Below are positions 8,704 to 19,296 of a stretch of DNA of 64,000 nt, piece after piece. Numbering within the stretch: position 1 is the first letter of the stretch; each line of letters opens with the position of its first letter. A program made the position numbers and the translations under genes. The notes under the pieces are model-generated. The model made no database searches. It saw nothing but the letters and a program-made list of their open reading frames with translations, and was not told the DNA's origin. Source of the stretch: Actinomycetota bacterium (lineage in GTDB: Bacteria; Actinomycetota; Acidimicrobiia; Acidimicrobiales; Ilumatobacteraceae); NCBI GenBank assembly GCA_030645495.1, contig JAUSLV010000033.1, positions 339,715 through 403,714 on the forward strand. Direction: 5' to 3'.

Positions 8704-10767
8704 ATGAGAAGGATGCGGCTCGCGAGTTTCGTGGGGCTGGTGGCATTGGTGTTGGGCAGCACTCCGCCTCCGGCGGTGTTCGCTGACGGGAATCCGCCGT
8801 TCATCCCGAAGGCAGCCGGCTGGCTGCAATCGGTCAACTATTACCGCGCGATGGCCGGCCTGCCGGGCGTCAGCGAAGAGCCCAGCTGGTCGAGCGGCGC
8901 GTACAACCACTCGTGCTACATGCTGGAATACGGCATTGGCCACAACGAAGAACCATCGACGACCGGCCGCCCCTACGGCTACACCCCCTCGGGTAACGAG
9001 GCGGGCAGCCACGGCAACGTGGCCGTGTCGTCGGCCACCGGCCGCACCGAGCGGTCGTTCGTGGAGCTGTGGATGACCGGCCCGTTCCACGCGATCGGTA
9101 TCCTGCGCCAGGGCCTCACCCGGGTGGGGTACGGCCAGTGCGAGCGCAGCGTCACACCGACCGGCTGGCACTCGGGCGCGACGCTGAACATCCTCAGTGA
9201 CCCGGGCTCGTTCCAGAAGCCGGCTGCGCCGATCCTGTTCCCCGGCAACGGCACCGTCACCAGCCTCGACCGGTTCGTCGCCGAGTCACCCAACCCGGTG
9301 ACCCTCTGCGACACAGCCGTTGGCTGGCCCCGCAACCCGGCCACCGGCCAGCTCGTTGCAGCCGGCCTGCCGGTGGTGGCGATGCTGCCCGACCCGTCGT
9401 TCGCGTCGCACCCAACGGCCACCATGTACGGGCCGTCGGGCGCGGTGGGTGTGTGCGTGCTCAGCAAGTACAACACGGGTTCGAACGCGGACGCGCAATC
9501 GATCCTCGACTATGACAACGCGGTGACGATCGTGCCGCACGGCATCCTCGCCCCGGGCACCTACACGGTGAACCTGCAGACCTCGAATCGTTCGCTCTCT
9601 TGGAGCTTCACCGTCGACCCGGCGGCCTCCGACAACCTGGCGGTCGCCACGGCGTCTCCCAGCGCACCTCCCTCGGGCTGGACCGCCTTGTCGCCGGCCC
9701 GCTTCGTGGACTCGCGCATCCCGCAGGGCGCCACCAAGCTGCTGGCCCGCACGGCCAAGCGGGTGAAGCTGACCGAGCGCCTCGGGCTGCCGGCCACCGC
9801 CGTGGCGGTCACCGCCAACTTCACCGTGGTGAACACCTCGGGTCCTGGCCACCTGATCGTCTGGAACTGCTCGAATCCGATGCCCGAGGTGTCGACGTTG
9901 AACTTCGTGGGCGGCGACATCGTCGCCAACTCGGCGACGATACCCCTCGACTCCGGCGGGTCGTTGTGTCTGTACTCGGCAACGGCAACCGACATCGTGA
10001 TCGACATCAACGGCTACTACTCCACAACGGGCACCGCCAAGTTCGTGGAGATGACGCCGATCCGCGTGGCCGACACCCGCATCAACCAGGGCATCCCCGG
10101 CCGCATGCGCAAGGACACGATGTTCGAGCTGCCGCTGCCGAACGTGCCCGCGGGCGCCACCGGCGTGGCCCTCAACGTCACCTCGGTCGATCCGTTGCAG
10201 CCCGGCTTCATCACGGTGTATCCGTGCGGCACCCGACCGATCACCTCCAGCCTCAACCCGACACCCGGCCAGATCAGACCCAACATGGCGATCACCCCGC
10301 TGTCGTCGCGCAACTCGGTGTGCCTATTCGTCAGCATCGACGTCGACGTGGTGGTCGACCTGCTCGGCTTCATGGTGAATGGTGGCAGCACCATGTTCAC
10401 CCCCAGCGTGCCGTTCCGTTGGCTCGACACCCGGTTGCGGTGGAGCGTCGAGATGAACGGCGGCACCGGCGGGGCGCCGCTGTACCAGGGCCAGGTGATG
10501 ACACTGCAGATCGCCGGCCAGCGTGGCGTGCCCGAAGGCGCGAAGGCGGTGTCGATCAACCTCACGGCGGTCGACGGGCTCGGCGGCGGGTTCCTCACGG
10601 CCTACCCGTGCGGCGGTCCACGACCGATCACCTCCAACGTCAACCACGGCAGATCATCCGCAGTGGCCAACGGCGCGATCGTCAGCTTGTCGGCCTCCGG
10701 TCAGCTGTGCTTGTTCAGCCTGATCCCGGTGAACGCGATCATCGACGTGAACGGCTGGTGGAGCTGA
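8704..10767 (+). CDS. Secreted CAP-domain protein with three LDTR-type repeats
   Basis: A 687-residue exported protein. The ATG at 8704 is chosen over upstream in-frame ATGs because GGAGGTG lies 8-10 nt before it and it places the signal peptide (ending PAVFA) at the N-terminus. Residues about 35-170 form a CAP/SCP domain (LQSVNYYRAMAGL, NHSCYMLEYGIGH, WMTGPFHAIGIL). A second beta-rich region follows, then three repeats (about 325-440, 445-565, 570-687) related to those of the protein at 22-2670 but richer in Cys pairs (VWNCS, VYPCG, AYPCG). CAP proteins are extracellular with varied roles; a specific role is not deducible. Confidence 0.85.
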   Translation: MRRMRLASFVGLVALVLGSTPPPAVFADGNPPFIPKAAGWLQSVNYYRAMAGLPGVSEEPSWSSGAYNHSCYMLEYGIGHNEEPSTTGRPYGYTPSGNEAGSHGNVAVSSATGRTERSFVELWMTGPFHAIGILRQGLTRVGYGQCERSVTPTGWHSGATLNILSDPGSFQKPAAPILFPGNGTVTSLDRFVAESPNPVTLCDTAVGWPRNPATGQLVAAGLPVVAMLPDPSFASHPTATMYGPSGAVGVCVLSKYNTGSNADAQSILDYDNAVTIVPHGILAPGTYTVNLQTSNRSLSWSFTVDPAASDNLAVATASPSAPPSGWTALSPARFVDSRIPQGATKLLARTAKRVKLTERLGLPATAVAVTANFTVVNTSGPGHLIVWNCSNPMPEVSTLNFVGGDIVANSATIPLDSGGSLCLYSATATDIVIDINGYYSTTGTAKFVEMTPIRVADTRINQGIPGRMRKDTMFELPLPNVPAGATGVALNVTSVDPLQPGFITVYPCGTRPITSSLNPTPGQIRPNMAITPLSSRNSVCLFVSIDVDVVVDLLGFMVNGGSTMFTPSVPFRWLDTRLRWSVEMNGGTGGAPLYQGQVMTLQIAGQRGVPEGAKAVSINLTAVDGLGGGFLTAYPCGGPRPITSNVNHGRSSAVANGAIVSLSASGQLCLFSLIPVNAIIDVNGWWS

Positions 10768-10787
10768 GCTGACGCCACCAGCGTCGG

Positions 10788-13508
<2,721 letters not shown>

Positions 13509-13575
13509 GGGTGGCAGTCTGCCAGGGCTACCGGCGGGTAAGGACGGCTTCACCGCTCAACACGGTGTGACATTG

Positions 13576-13591
13576 ATACCCCTATGGGTAT
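13576..13591. promoter_or_regulatory. CsoR/CstR-type operator-like palindrome
   Basis: ATACCCCTATGGGTAT has perfect 6-bp arms (ATACCC / GGGTAT) around a 4-bp centre. It lies in the 95-bp gap between divergent aceE and the rhodanese lipoprotein gene, ending 12 bp before the latter ATG. Operators of the CsoR/CstR/RcnR repressor family carry this ATACCC-GGGTAT-type core, and CstR commonly controls rhodanese genes. No repressor gene is in the window. Regulation of the rhodanese by copper or persulfide is an inference. Confidence 0.55.
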
Positions 13592-13603
13592 AGCATGCCA
13601 TCC

Positions 13604-14038
13604 ATGAAGCGCCTTGCCGTCGTTCCCGTGCTCCTGCTCCTCTTCACCGCCGTCGCCTGCTCCGACGACTCGTCGTCCGACGCGCCCGACACCGTCGCCG
13701 CCACCACCGGCGCAGCTGGGGTCGTGCTGCTCACACCGGCCGAGGGCACCGACCTGATCGGGCTGAAGGGCGAGGCACTCACGATCATCGACGTGCGCAC
13801 GCCCGCCGAGTTCGCCGAGGGCCACCTCGAGGGAGCGGTCAACGCCGATGTGCAGGGCGGCCAGTTCAGCGCGTTCCTCGCCGGCCTCGACAAGGGCGCG
13901 GCCTACGTCGTGTACTGCCGGTCGGGCAACCGCTCGGCGGTGGCCGCGCAGGCGATGATCGACGCCGGCTTCACCGAGGTGTACGACCTGGGTGGCATCG
14001 TCGATCTGCAGGCTGCCGGGTACTCTGTCGTGCAATGA
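13604..14038 (+). CDS. Exported rhodanese-like lipoprotein
   Basis: A 144-residue lipoprotein: KR, hydrophobic stretch, lipobox ending AVAC (Cys about 19), Ser/Asp-rich linker, then a single rhodanese domain (about 45-144) with IIDVRTPAEFAEGHLEGA and the active-site loop VYCRSGNRS. Single-domain rhodaneses move sulfane sulfur via the loop Cys; here the lipobox places it outside the membrane. ATG at 13604 is preferred to 13595 because it puts the basic residues at the N-terminus. Its stop overlaps rnhA by 4 bp (ATGA). A CsoR/CstR-like palindrome covers the promoter region. Confidence 0.88.
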   Translation: MKRLAVVPVLLLLFTAVACSDDSSSDAPDTVAATTGAAGVVLLTPAEGTDLIGLKGEALTIIDVRTPAEFAEGHLEGAVNADVQGGQFSAFLAGLDKGAAYVVYCRSGNRSAVAAQAMIDAGFTEVYDLGGIVDLQAAGYSVVQ

Positions 14039-14529
14039 GCCCCGCTGCGCCCACCGTCGTGTTCACCGACGGGGCGTGTGCAGGCAACCCCGGCCCTGGT
14101 GGCTGGGCATGGGCGGTGGCCCCCGAAGGGCAGCCGTGCGGCAGCGGTGGCGCGGCGCGCACCACGAACCAGCGGATGGAGCTGCAGGCCGTGCTGGAGG
14201 CGCTGAAGGCGTTGCCCGGCGACCTCACGATCGTCAGCGATAGCACCTACGTGGTGCACTGCTTCCGCGACAAGTGGTGGGTGAAGTGGAAGGCCAACGG
14301 CTGGCGTAACTCGAAGAAGGAGCCGGTGGCCAACACCGACCTGTGGATGCCGCTGGTCGAGCTGGTGGTGCAACGCCAACCCACGTTCCGGTGGGTGAAG
14401 GGGCACAGCGGCGACCCGATGAACGACCGCGTCGATCGCCTGGCCGTGGTTGCCAGCGCCGGCCCGTTCACCGAACCCCCGGTGGCCGTGCGCAGCGGCG
14501 ACGGCGCGCAGACGTCACTGTTCGACTGA
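14035..14529 (+). CDS. rnhA: Ribonuclease HI
   Basis: A 164-residue RNase H1 that cleaves the RNA strand of RNA:DNA hybrids. Acidic metal-binding residues are visible: D12 in FTDGACAGNPGPGG, E49 in RMELQAV, D69 in VSDSTYV and the later D in GDPMNDRVDRLA, plus GHSG before it. Length is slightly above the E. coli protein because of a short C-terminal tail ending SLFD. It overlaps the rhodanese gene by 4 bp, so the two are probably co-translated, which is an unusual pairing. Confidence 0.93.
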   Translation: MSPAAPTVVFTDGACAGNPGPGGWAWAVAPEGQPCGSGGAARTTNQRMELQAVLEALKALPGDLTIVSDSTYVVHCFRDKWWVKWKANGWRNSKKEPVANTDLWMPLVELVVQRQPTFRWVKGHSGDPMNDRVDRLAVVASAGPFTEPPVAVRSGDGAQTSLFD

Positions 14530-14582
14530 GGTGCGCGTGTGACCTTCGGCCCTAACGGGTGCGGGTGAGACCGGGGAACATT

Positions 14583-14599
14583 CGAAAACATCGTTTTCG
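14583..14599. promoter_or_regulatory. Palindrome upstream of the amidohydrolase gene
   Basis: CGAAAACATCGTTTTCG has perfect 7-bp arms around ATC and lies 41 bp before the amidohydrolase ATG at 14640. Its size and symmetry fit a dimeric repressor operator. No adjacent regulator gene is present. Confidence 0.35.
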
Positions 14600-14639
14600 G
14601 TTCGTTGGCCCGCTGGGAGGGCCGAGAAGGAGTCACCCA

Positions 14640-15803
14640 ATGTCCGCTCGCCCATTCGTCTTCTCATGCGATGCCCACGTGGCCGAACCGCCGGATCTGT
14701 TCACCAGCCGGATGCCCGAGCACCTGAAGGACTACGCGCTCAACCTGACCGAGGTGGATGGCAAGCGCGTCATGCGCGCGGGTGAGACCAAGATCCTGGC
14801 CACCATGCCCAACTTCGCCACGCACCGCACGGGCATCACCGATGCACAGTTCGCCGAGCAGGCCGGCGAAGTGGTGGTCGACACCACCCGCCGTGGCGCC
14901 CGCAACCTCGAGCTGCGCCTCGCCGACATGGATCGCGACGGCATCGATGCCGAGCTGGTCTTCCCATCGCTCGGGCTGATGCTGCCGCGCATCTCGAACA
15001 CCGAGGGCGAGCGCGTGGCCTGCGCGATCTACAACGACTGGGTGTGGGACTACTGCCTGCCGGTGCGCGAGCGGCTGATCCCGGCAGCGATGATCCCCAG
15101 CCACGATCTCGACGATGCACTGGCCGAGTGCAAGCGCACCGCCGAGAAGGGATTCGCCGCGTTCTGCGTGTGGGGCGGTCTCAACAACTACAACGAGCCG
15201 ATGTGGGACCCGATCTTTGCCTTCGCTGCCGAGCAGCAGATCCCGATCGTGTTCCACACGGGCATCGGCGACCTCGACATCCGCGCCAAGAAGAACGCCG
15301 GTGCCACGCTGTACAACTACAGCCGCCAGATCAACGACGCGATCGACATCGTCACCCTGCTGATCGCCGGTGGCGTGCTCGACCGGCACCCCGACGCGCA
15401 CATCGTGTTCGCCGAGTATTCGGCCGGGTGGCTGTGGTCGTTGGCCGAGCGGATGGACGAGGTGTACCAGGGCCATGCCAACGCGGTGTTCCCCAAGCTG
15501 TCGCGCTGGCCCAGCCAGATCATCCGCGAGCAGGTGCACAGTGCGTTGCAGAACGACATCGGCGCGATCGCCACCCGTGTGGGGATCGGCATCGAGCCAT
15601 TGCTGTTCGCCACCGACTACCCGCACTCGGAGGGCACCTTCCCGTTCTCGCGCGACCTCGTCGACACGATGATCGAGATGTATCCCGACGTCACAACCGA
15701 CGAGTTCGTCGCCATCCTGGGCGGCAACGCGGCCAAGCTGTTCTCGCGGGCGAACCTGCAGGGGCTGGTCGAGGCGCGGGCGAAGGAACTGGCCACCGCC
15801 TGA
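14640..15803 (+). CDS. Amidohydrolase family (PF04909-type) metal-dependent hydrolase
   Basis: A 387-residue TIM-barrel hydrolase. The ATG at 14640 follows AAGGAG by 8 nt; the in-frame start at 14559 lacks support. Motifs include the N-terminal D-x-H (SCDAHVAEPPDLF), VFHTGIG in the middle, YSAGWLWSLAERMD and the C-terminal LFATDYPHSEGTFP holding the conserved Asp. This family includes decarboxylases and hydrolases of aromatic or cyclic acids and is abundant in actinobacterial steroid and aromatic catabolism. The substrate is unknown. A palindrome upstream may be its operator. Confidence 0.87.
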   Translation: MSARPFVFSCDAHVAEPPDLFTSRMPEHLKDYALNLTEVDGKRVMRAGETKILATMPNFATHRTGITDAQFAEQAGEVVVDTTRRGARNLELRLADMDRDGIDAELVFPSLGLMLPRISNTEGERVACAIYNDWVWDYCLPVRERLIPAAMIPSHDLDDALAECKRTAEKGFAAFCVWGGLNNYNEPMWDPIFAFAAEQQIPIVFHTGIGDLDIRAKKNAGATLYNYSRQINDAIDIVTLLIAGGVLDRHPDAHIVFAEYSAGWLWSLAERMDEVYQGHANAVFPKLSRWPSQIIREQVHSALQNDIGAIATRVGIGIEPLLFATDYPHSEGTFPFSRDLVDTMIEMYPDVTTDEFVAILGGNAAKLFSRANLQGLVEARAKELATA

Positions 15804-15821
15804 TTCCTGAGTCGCCCAGGT

Positions 15822-15855
15822 TGTCCATGCCCGAATAGCCTCGCGGGCATGGACA
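15822..15855. promoter_or_regulatory. Perfect 12-bp inverted repeat covering the SDR start codon
   Basis: Arms TGTCCATGCCCG (15822-15833) and CGGGCATGGACA (15844-15855) are exact reverse complements with a 10-nt spacer. The SDR ATG (15849) lies inside the right arm and an AATAGC -10-like hexamer lies in the spacer. No Shine-Dalgarno sequence is present. It could be a repressor operator straddling a leaderless promoter, or an RNA hairpin that hides the start codon if transcription begins upstream. Confidence 0.6.
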
Positions 15856-16622
15856 TCAATGGAGCAAGTGCAATCGTCACCGGTGGCGCGTCGGGCATCG
15901 GTGCCGCCGCCTGCCGTCAGCTGGCCGCCCGCGGGGCGAAGGTCGTCGTCGCCGACGTGCAGGAGGAGAAGGGCCGCGAGCTCGCCGACGAGATCGGCGG
16001 CGCGTTCTGCAAGGTCGACGTCACCAACACCGACGACATCATGAACGCAGTCGAGATGGCCAAGAGCATGGGCGCGCTGCGCGTGCTGGTGAACTCGGCC
16101 GGCATCGGCTGGGCGCAGCGCACCGTGGGCAAGGGCGGGTACGACACTGCCGCCAACCTCGATGCGTTCAAGAAGGTCATCGCCATCAACCTGGTGGGCA
16201 CGTTCGACTGCATCCGCATCGCCGCCACCGCGATGAGCACCAACGAGCCGCTGGAATACGGCGAGCGCGGCGCGATCGTGAACATCGCCTCCGTGGCCGC
16301 GTTCGACGGCCAGATCGGCCAGGCGTCGTACTCCGCGTCGAAGGGTGGCGTGGTCGGCATGACCCTGCCGATCGCCCGCGACCTGTCGGCCATCGGCGTG
16401 CGCGTCAACACCGTGGCCCCCGGCCTGATCGACACCCCGATCTACGGCCAGGGCGAGGGCAGCGAGGCGTTCAAGGCCAACCTGCAGAAGGGCGTGCTGT
16501 TCCCGCAGCGCCTCGGCGACCCCGCCGAGCTGGCCTCGATGGTGCTCGAATGCGTCACCAACAGCTACATGAACGCCGAAACCATCCGCGTGGATGGCGG
16601 CATCCGCATGACCCCCAAGTGA
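15849..16622 (+). CDS. Short-chain dehydrogenase (3-hydroxyacyl-CoA dehydrogenase-like)
   Basis: A 257-residue classical SDR. The N-terminal Rossmann motif TGGASGIG, VNSAG (the NNAG equivalent), the catalytic Ser in NIASVAAFDG and YSASKGG (Tyr-x3-Lys) are all present, and the C-terminus VDGGIRM is typical. Overall it most resembles type II 3-hydroxyacyl-CoA dehydrogenases (HSD17B10-like), suggesting a fatty-acid or sterol beta-oxidation step with NAD; the precise substrate is unproved. It starts 45 bp after the amidohydrolase stop, within a perfect inverted repeat. Confidence 0.88.
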   Translation: MDINGASAIVTGGASGIGAAACRQLAARGAKVVVADVQEEKGRELADEIGGAFCKVDVTNTDDIMNAVEMAKSMGALRVLVNSAGIGWAQRTVGKGGYDTAANLDAFKKVIAINLVGTFDCIRIAATAMSTNEPLEYGERGAIVNIASVAAFDGQIGQASYSASKGGVVGMTLPIARDLSAIGVRVNTVAPGLIDTPIYGQGEGSEAFKANLQKGVLFPQRLGDPAELASMVLECVTNSYMNAETIRVDGGIRMTPK

Positions 16623-16630
16623 TCTCGGCT

Positions 16631-16677
16631 TCTGTGTCACCGCATAAAGCGACACAACATCTGTGTGGTGACACAGA
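16631..16677. terminator. Inverted repeat after the SDR gene, terminator-like
   Basis: Arms TCTGTGTCACC (16631-16641) and GGTGACACAGA (16667-16677) pair perfectly across a 25-nt spacer, and a shorter TGTGTC/GACACA pair nests inside. It begins 9 nt after the SDR stop, between convergent genes. There is no U tract, so it is either a U-less hairpin terminator or a regulator site. Confidence 0.45.
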
Positions 16678-16703
16678 GTCGGGATGAGACTCAGCTTCCG
16701 AGG

Positions 16704-16737
16704 CGCCAGTGACCCGATCCCGAATCGGCCGCTCGGC
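16704..16737 (+). repeat. Degenerate direct repeat, copy A
   Basis: The 34 nt beginning CGCCAGTGACC match 27 of 34 positions with copy B at 18858-18891, including CGCCAGTGACC, GAATCGG and TCGGC. The two copies bracket the SnoaL-like gene and the broken lipoprotein gene. They could be remnants of a small repeat family or of an insertion event. Confidence 0.5.
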
Positions 16738-16775
16738 CCGCCGACACTCAAGGATCAGCGCGAAACGGTGCTGGG

Positions 16776-17180
16776 TCAGGTCTCAGTTGCGCGAGCGAAC
16801 GCGCCCATGTCGACCGATGCCCAACGTCGGTCGATTCGACCTTGGTCGTCGAAGTGCCAGAACACCATGCCCGGTACATCGACGGTGTTGCCGGTCGCCG
16901 GTCGCCCCATGTAGTCGCCGATGTGTGTCCCATGCCAACGGGCGCGCACGGCCACCATATTCCCTTCGACCACTGCGTCTTCGACGATGACGTCCACGTC
17001 GAATGCCGTCCGCGCCATCGTGGCGAAGAACTTCACCGTCTCGGGTCCGACTGGACTACCGGGTGGGGCTTCCTCATCGACGAACTCCGGCGAGAGTTGC
17101 CGGTCGAAGTCATCGACGTCGCCCTTCCAGAATGAGTAGTAGTGATCCTCAACCTTCCGCACCAACGCGTCGCGTTCCAT
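16776..17180 (-). CDS. SnoaL-like / ketosteroid isomerase-fold protein
   Basis: A 134-residue small alpha+beta barrel (NTF2-like) protein: N-terminal helix VEDHYYSFWKGDVDDF, PEFVDEEAP, the strand VVEGNMVAVRARWHGTHIGDY and the end MVFWHFDDQGRIDRRW. This pattern is the SnoaL/polyketide cyclase-like family, whose members isomerise, hydrolyse or just bind small hydrophobic ligands. The ATG at 17180 is chosen; an upstream extension to 17255 is rich in Arg and looks non-coding. A strong palindrome lies about 77 bp upstream. Substrate unknown. Confidence 0.8.
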   Translation of the reverse strand: MERDALVRKVEDHYYSFWKGDVDDFDRQLSPEFVDEEAPPGSPVGPETVKFFATMARTAFDVDVIVEDAVVEGNMVAVRARWHGTHIGDYMGRPATGNTVDVPGMVFWHFDDQGRIDRRWASVDMGAFARATET

Positions 17181-17616
17181 TGGTCGCGATCGTACCTCAC
17201 CAGCCCGTCGCTCGGGACCAAACGTGGACCGCAGCTCAGCCTGTGTTCCAGACACTCAGTCGTTTCACAGTTGAAACGACTGTTCTCGGTCCTTTGATGC
17301 AATTGATCCAGCGACGGCCGCCCCTCGGGGTGGCTGTTGCGGTTTTGGGGGAGGGCACACAGCCTGCCGTGGTCGATGGTGCGCAGGCAACGGCACCCCG
17401 TCACAGGCGGACGAACCAGCTGCCCGATGCCCTCACCCGGGTGGACCCTGTCGGGCCGTCGGATGACGCAATGCGAAGCACGAGGATCACTAGACCGATA
17501 GCGGCCCACAGGGCCGGGCGAGAGCGTCTCGACGTTGACTAGTCTCGGGGGCGAAACTCACGGTGTGCGGGCCGTGCAGGTGCTTCATCTCGGCGCGAGT
17601 CGGAAGGAACAACCAA
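17181..17616. other. 436-bp gap without a convincing gene
   Basis: This interval between divergent genes has only weak short frames with no recognisable protein features. It holds the perfect inverted repeat at 17257-17282 and must contain the promoters for the SnoaL-like gene and the lipoprotein gene. Nothing else stands out. Confidence 0.6.
17257..17282. promoter_or_regulatory. Perfect 11-bp inverted repeat
   Basis: CAGTCGTTTCA (17257-17267) and TGAAACGACTG (17272-17282) are exact reverse complements with a CAGT spacer. It sits 77 bp upstream of the SnoaL-like start. It could be a repressor operator for that gene or a residual terminator; the following bases are only mildly T-rich. Confidence 0.5.
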
Positions 17617-18795
17617 ATGAGCATCCAGGAGGCGGTGGCTTCGTTCGCGCTCGCGGCAGCCGTCGCCTTGGCTGCATGCAGCGGGGGAGACGGCATGTCC
17701 TCCGCGGCCACCAGCACGGTCGAAGCGACGACCAGCACAGTCGAAGCGACCACCAGCACGGTCGAAGCGACCACCACAACGGTGAGGACCTCGACCAGTT
17801 TCCCGTATGAGATCGCGCCGATGGACGTGGCGCCGTATGACCCTGAGACCGAGTGGGCGTGGGCGTCTGATGATCCGGTATCGCAGCACGGACCGATGTA
17901 CGACTTCAACAACGAGTACTACATCCCAGTTCCGGACGATGGCACGTATCCGATCGATGGGCGAAACCCGCTTTACCCCGACGCGCTAACCTTACGAGAG
18001 TTCTCTGAACTGCCCTCTGGTGCACAAATCTGCGGCACAGAACGCCGTTGCCTCGGTGGCGCAGCCGTCTGCATCCGACGACAGTCCGAAGACCTGAGTG
18101 CATAGGCGTGGCAATCATTCGGACTTCCGTACCCATCGCCCAGCGCCGCCGTGGCCCAAGTCTGGGACACTCAGGCCCGGATCCCGGTCAACTACTTGGC
18201 CATCTCGGTGCAATTCGACGACTTCGGGTTCCCGGAGTACCTAAATGCCGTGGAGGCGGGCATCGTCAACAGCCGAGACGGCAGGTGGCTTCCTTACAAT
18301 TCGTACGTCACGAAGGGGCGCTGCAATGCGGTGCCAACCGCGACCGGCACGGCCGAGACGGCGACCACAGCGGCCGAGACGACCACCGTAGACCCAACCA
18401 GTTTCCCATATGAAGTCGTCGCATTGCCGGGCCGGGAAATTCTCTCGGGCGGGACGTACCTCGATCCGATTCCGGACGACGGGACGTATCCGATCGACGG
18501 GCGAAACCCGCGTCACCCTGACGCGCTGACCCTACGAGAGTTCATGGAGTTGCCGCCCGGCACACCGGTCTGCGTGCGAGAAGGCGGGGCTCGTAGTGAC
18601 GACTACAACGGCACGGCGACGCGCGCGTGGGTGAGCCGATCAGTGGCCAACACAGGGGAGTCTCTTGGCTACCTAGGGATCAGCGTCGGGGACTCCACTT
18701 CGGAAGAGCTGCCGGCTGTATCGGCGGGAGTGATCAACGGCCCCGACGGAACTTGGGCTCCTACACTCTCATACGTCTCGAAGGGCCGCTGCTAG
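17617..18795 (+). pseudogene. Lipoprotein gene with duplicated domain, interrupted by TAG
   Basis: One frame runs from ATG 17617 to TAG 18793-18795 and is broken only by an in-frame TAG at 18103-18105. The N-terminus is a lipoprotein signal (lipobox AACSGG), followed by a Thr-rich linker of STVEATT units. Two copies of one domain follow: each has SFPYE, PDDGTYPIDGRNP, DALTLREF(S/M)EL and ends Y-V-(T/S)-KGRC. The TAG falls inside copy 1, and copy 2 is intact. The product would be a truncated lipoprotein plus a possible orphan domain from an ATG at 18151. No known family was recognised. Confidence 0.65.
17710..17772 (+). repeat. 21-bp minisatellite, three units
   Basis: Three near-identical 21-bp units (each beginning ACCAGCAC and containing GTCGAAGCGAC) encode the Thr/Ser/Val-rich linker of the lipoprotein. 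A fourth, diverged partial unit follows. Such in-frame repeats can change copy number by slippage and alter linker length. Confidence 0.75.
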
Positions 18796-18857
18796 CTCAG
18801 TCCGATCTCACAGGCCTGTGCACCTTGTGGACGAGATCGCGACCAGCCCCGCCTAGT

Positions 18858-18891
18858 CGCCAGTGACCGGACTCGGAATCGGTCATTCGGC
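18858..18891 (+). repeat. Degenerate direct repeat, copy B
   Basis: Matches copy A (16704-16737) at 27 of 34 positions in the same orientation. It lies in the 108-bp gap after the broken lipoprotein gene, just before the PIN-domain remnant. Confidence 0.5.
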
Positions 18892-18903
18892 ACCCCAGAC
18901 GAC

Positions 18904-19296
18904 TCACCTCGGCGCGCGGACGAGGACGCCGGGGAGGTCATCGAAGCCGGCACCGTCGGAGGTCACCACGGTGCGGCCGGTGGCGCGTGCTGTTGCGGCG
19001 ATGATCAGGTCGTGCGCTCCACGGGGGCGGCCAGCGTTGCGCACCGCCACCAGCAGCGCCGTGTGTGCCGACGCGATCTCGATCCCGTAGTCGATGACGG
19101 GCAGTGTTGCCAGCACGTCGTCGAGGAAGGCCCGTCGATTCGTGCGGCGGCGACCCGTCGACAGCTCCACACCCACACCGAGCTCGGCCACGGTGATGGC
19201 AGCGATGGCTGGATCGTCGTCGTCGGCGATCAAGCTCAGCGTGCCGGCGCCTCTGTGACGAGTCCGGCACGAAGGTCGGTCACTTCCTCGATCCAC
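18904..19296 (-). pseudogene. VapC-like PIN-domain toxin, N-terminus damaged
   Basis: From about residue 20 the protein is a good PIN-domain RNase: LIADDDDPAIAAITVAELGVGVEL with its conserved Glu, RGAHDLIIAATARATG with Asp, and TSDGAGFDDLPG with Asp. The family's first catalytic motif (L-D-T/S-S near residue 5) is missing from this frame. A possible equivalent, PDSS, is present just upstream in another frame, pointing to a frameshift. The nominal GTG start at 19296 is therefore doubtful. VapC toxins cleave tRNA or rRNA; this copy lacks one metal-binding Asp and is probably inactive. Confidence 0.6.

Noticed and set aside
17033..17509. 158-codon minus-strand frame in the gap upstream of the SnoaL-like gene
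   Set aside because: It overlaps the SnoaL-like gene in another frame, has many Arg/Ser/Cys residues and no family features.
17710..17772. CRISPR-like repeats
   Set aside because: The units are contiguous 21-mers without spacers and encode a Thr-rich linker.
18103..18105. TAG as a pyrrolysine codon
   Set aside because: No pyl genes or downstream element are visible, and the interrupted protein has no catalytic site that would justify it. Decay or error is simpler.
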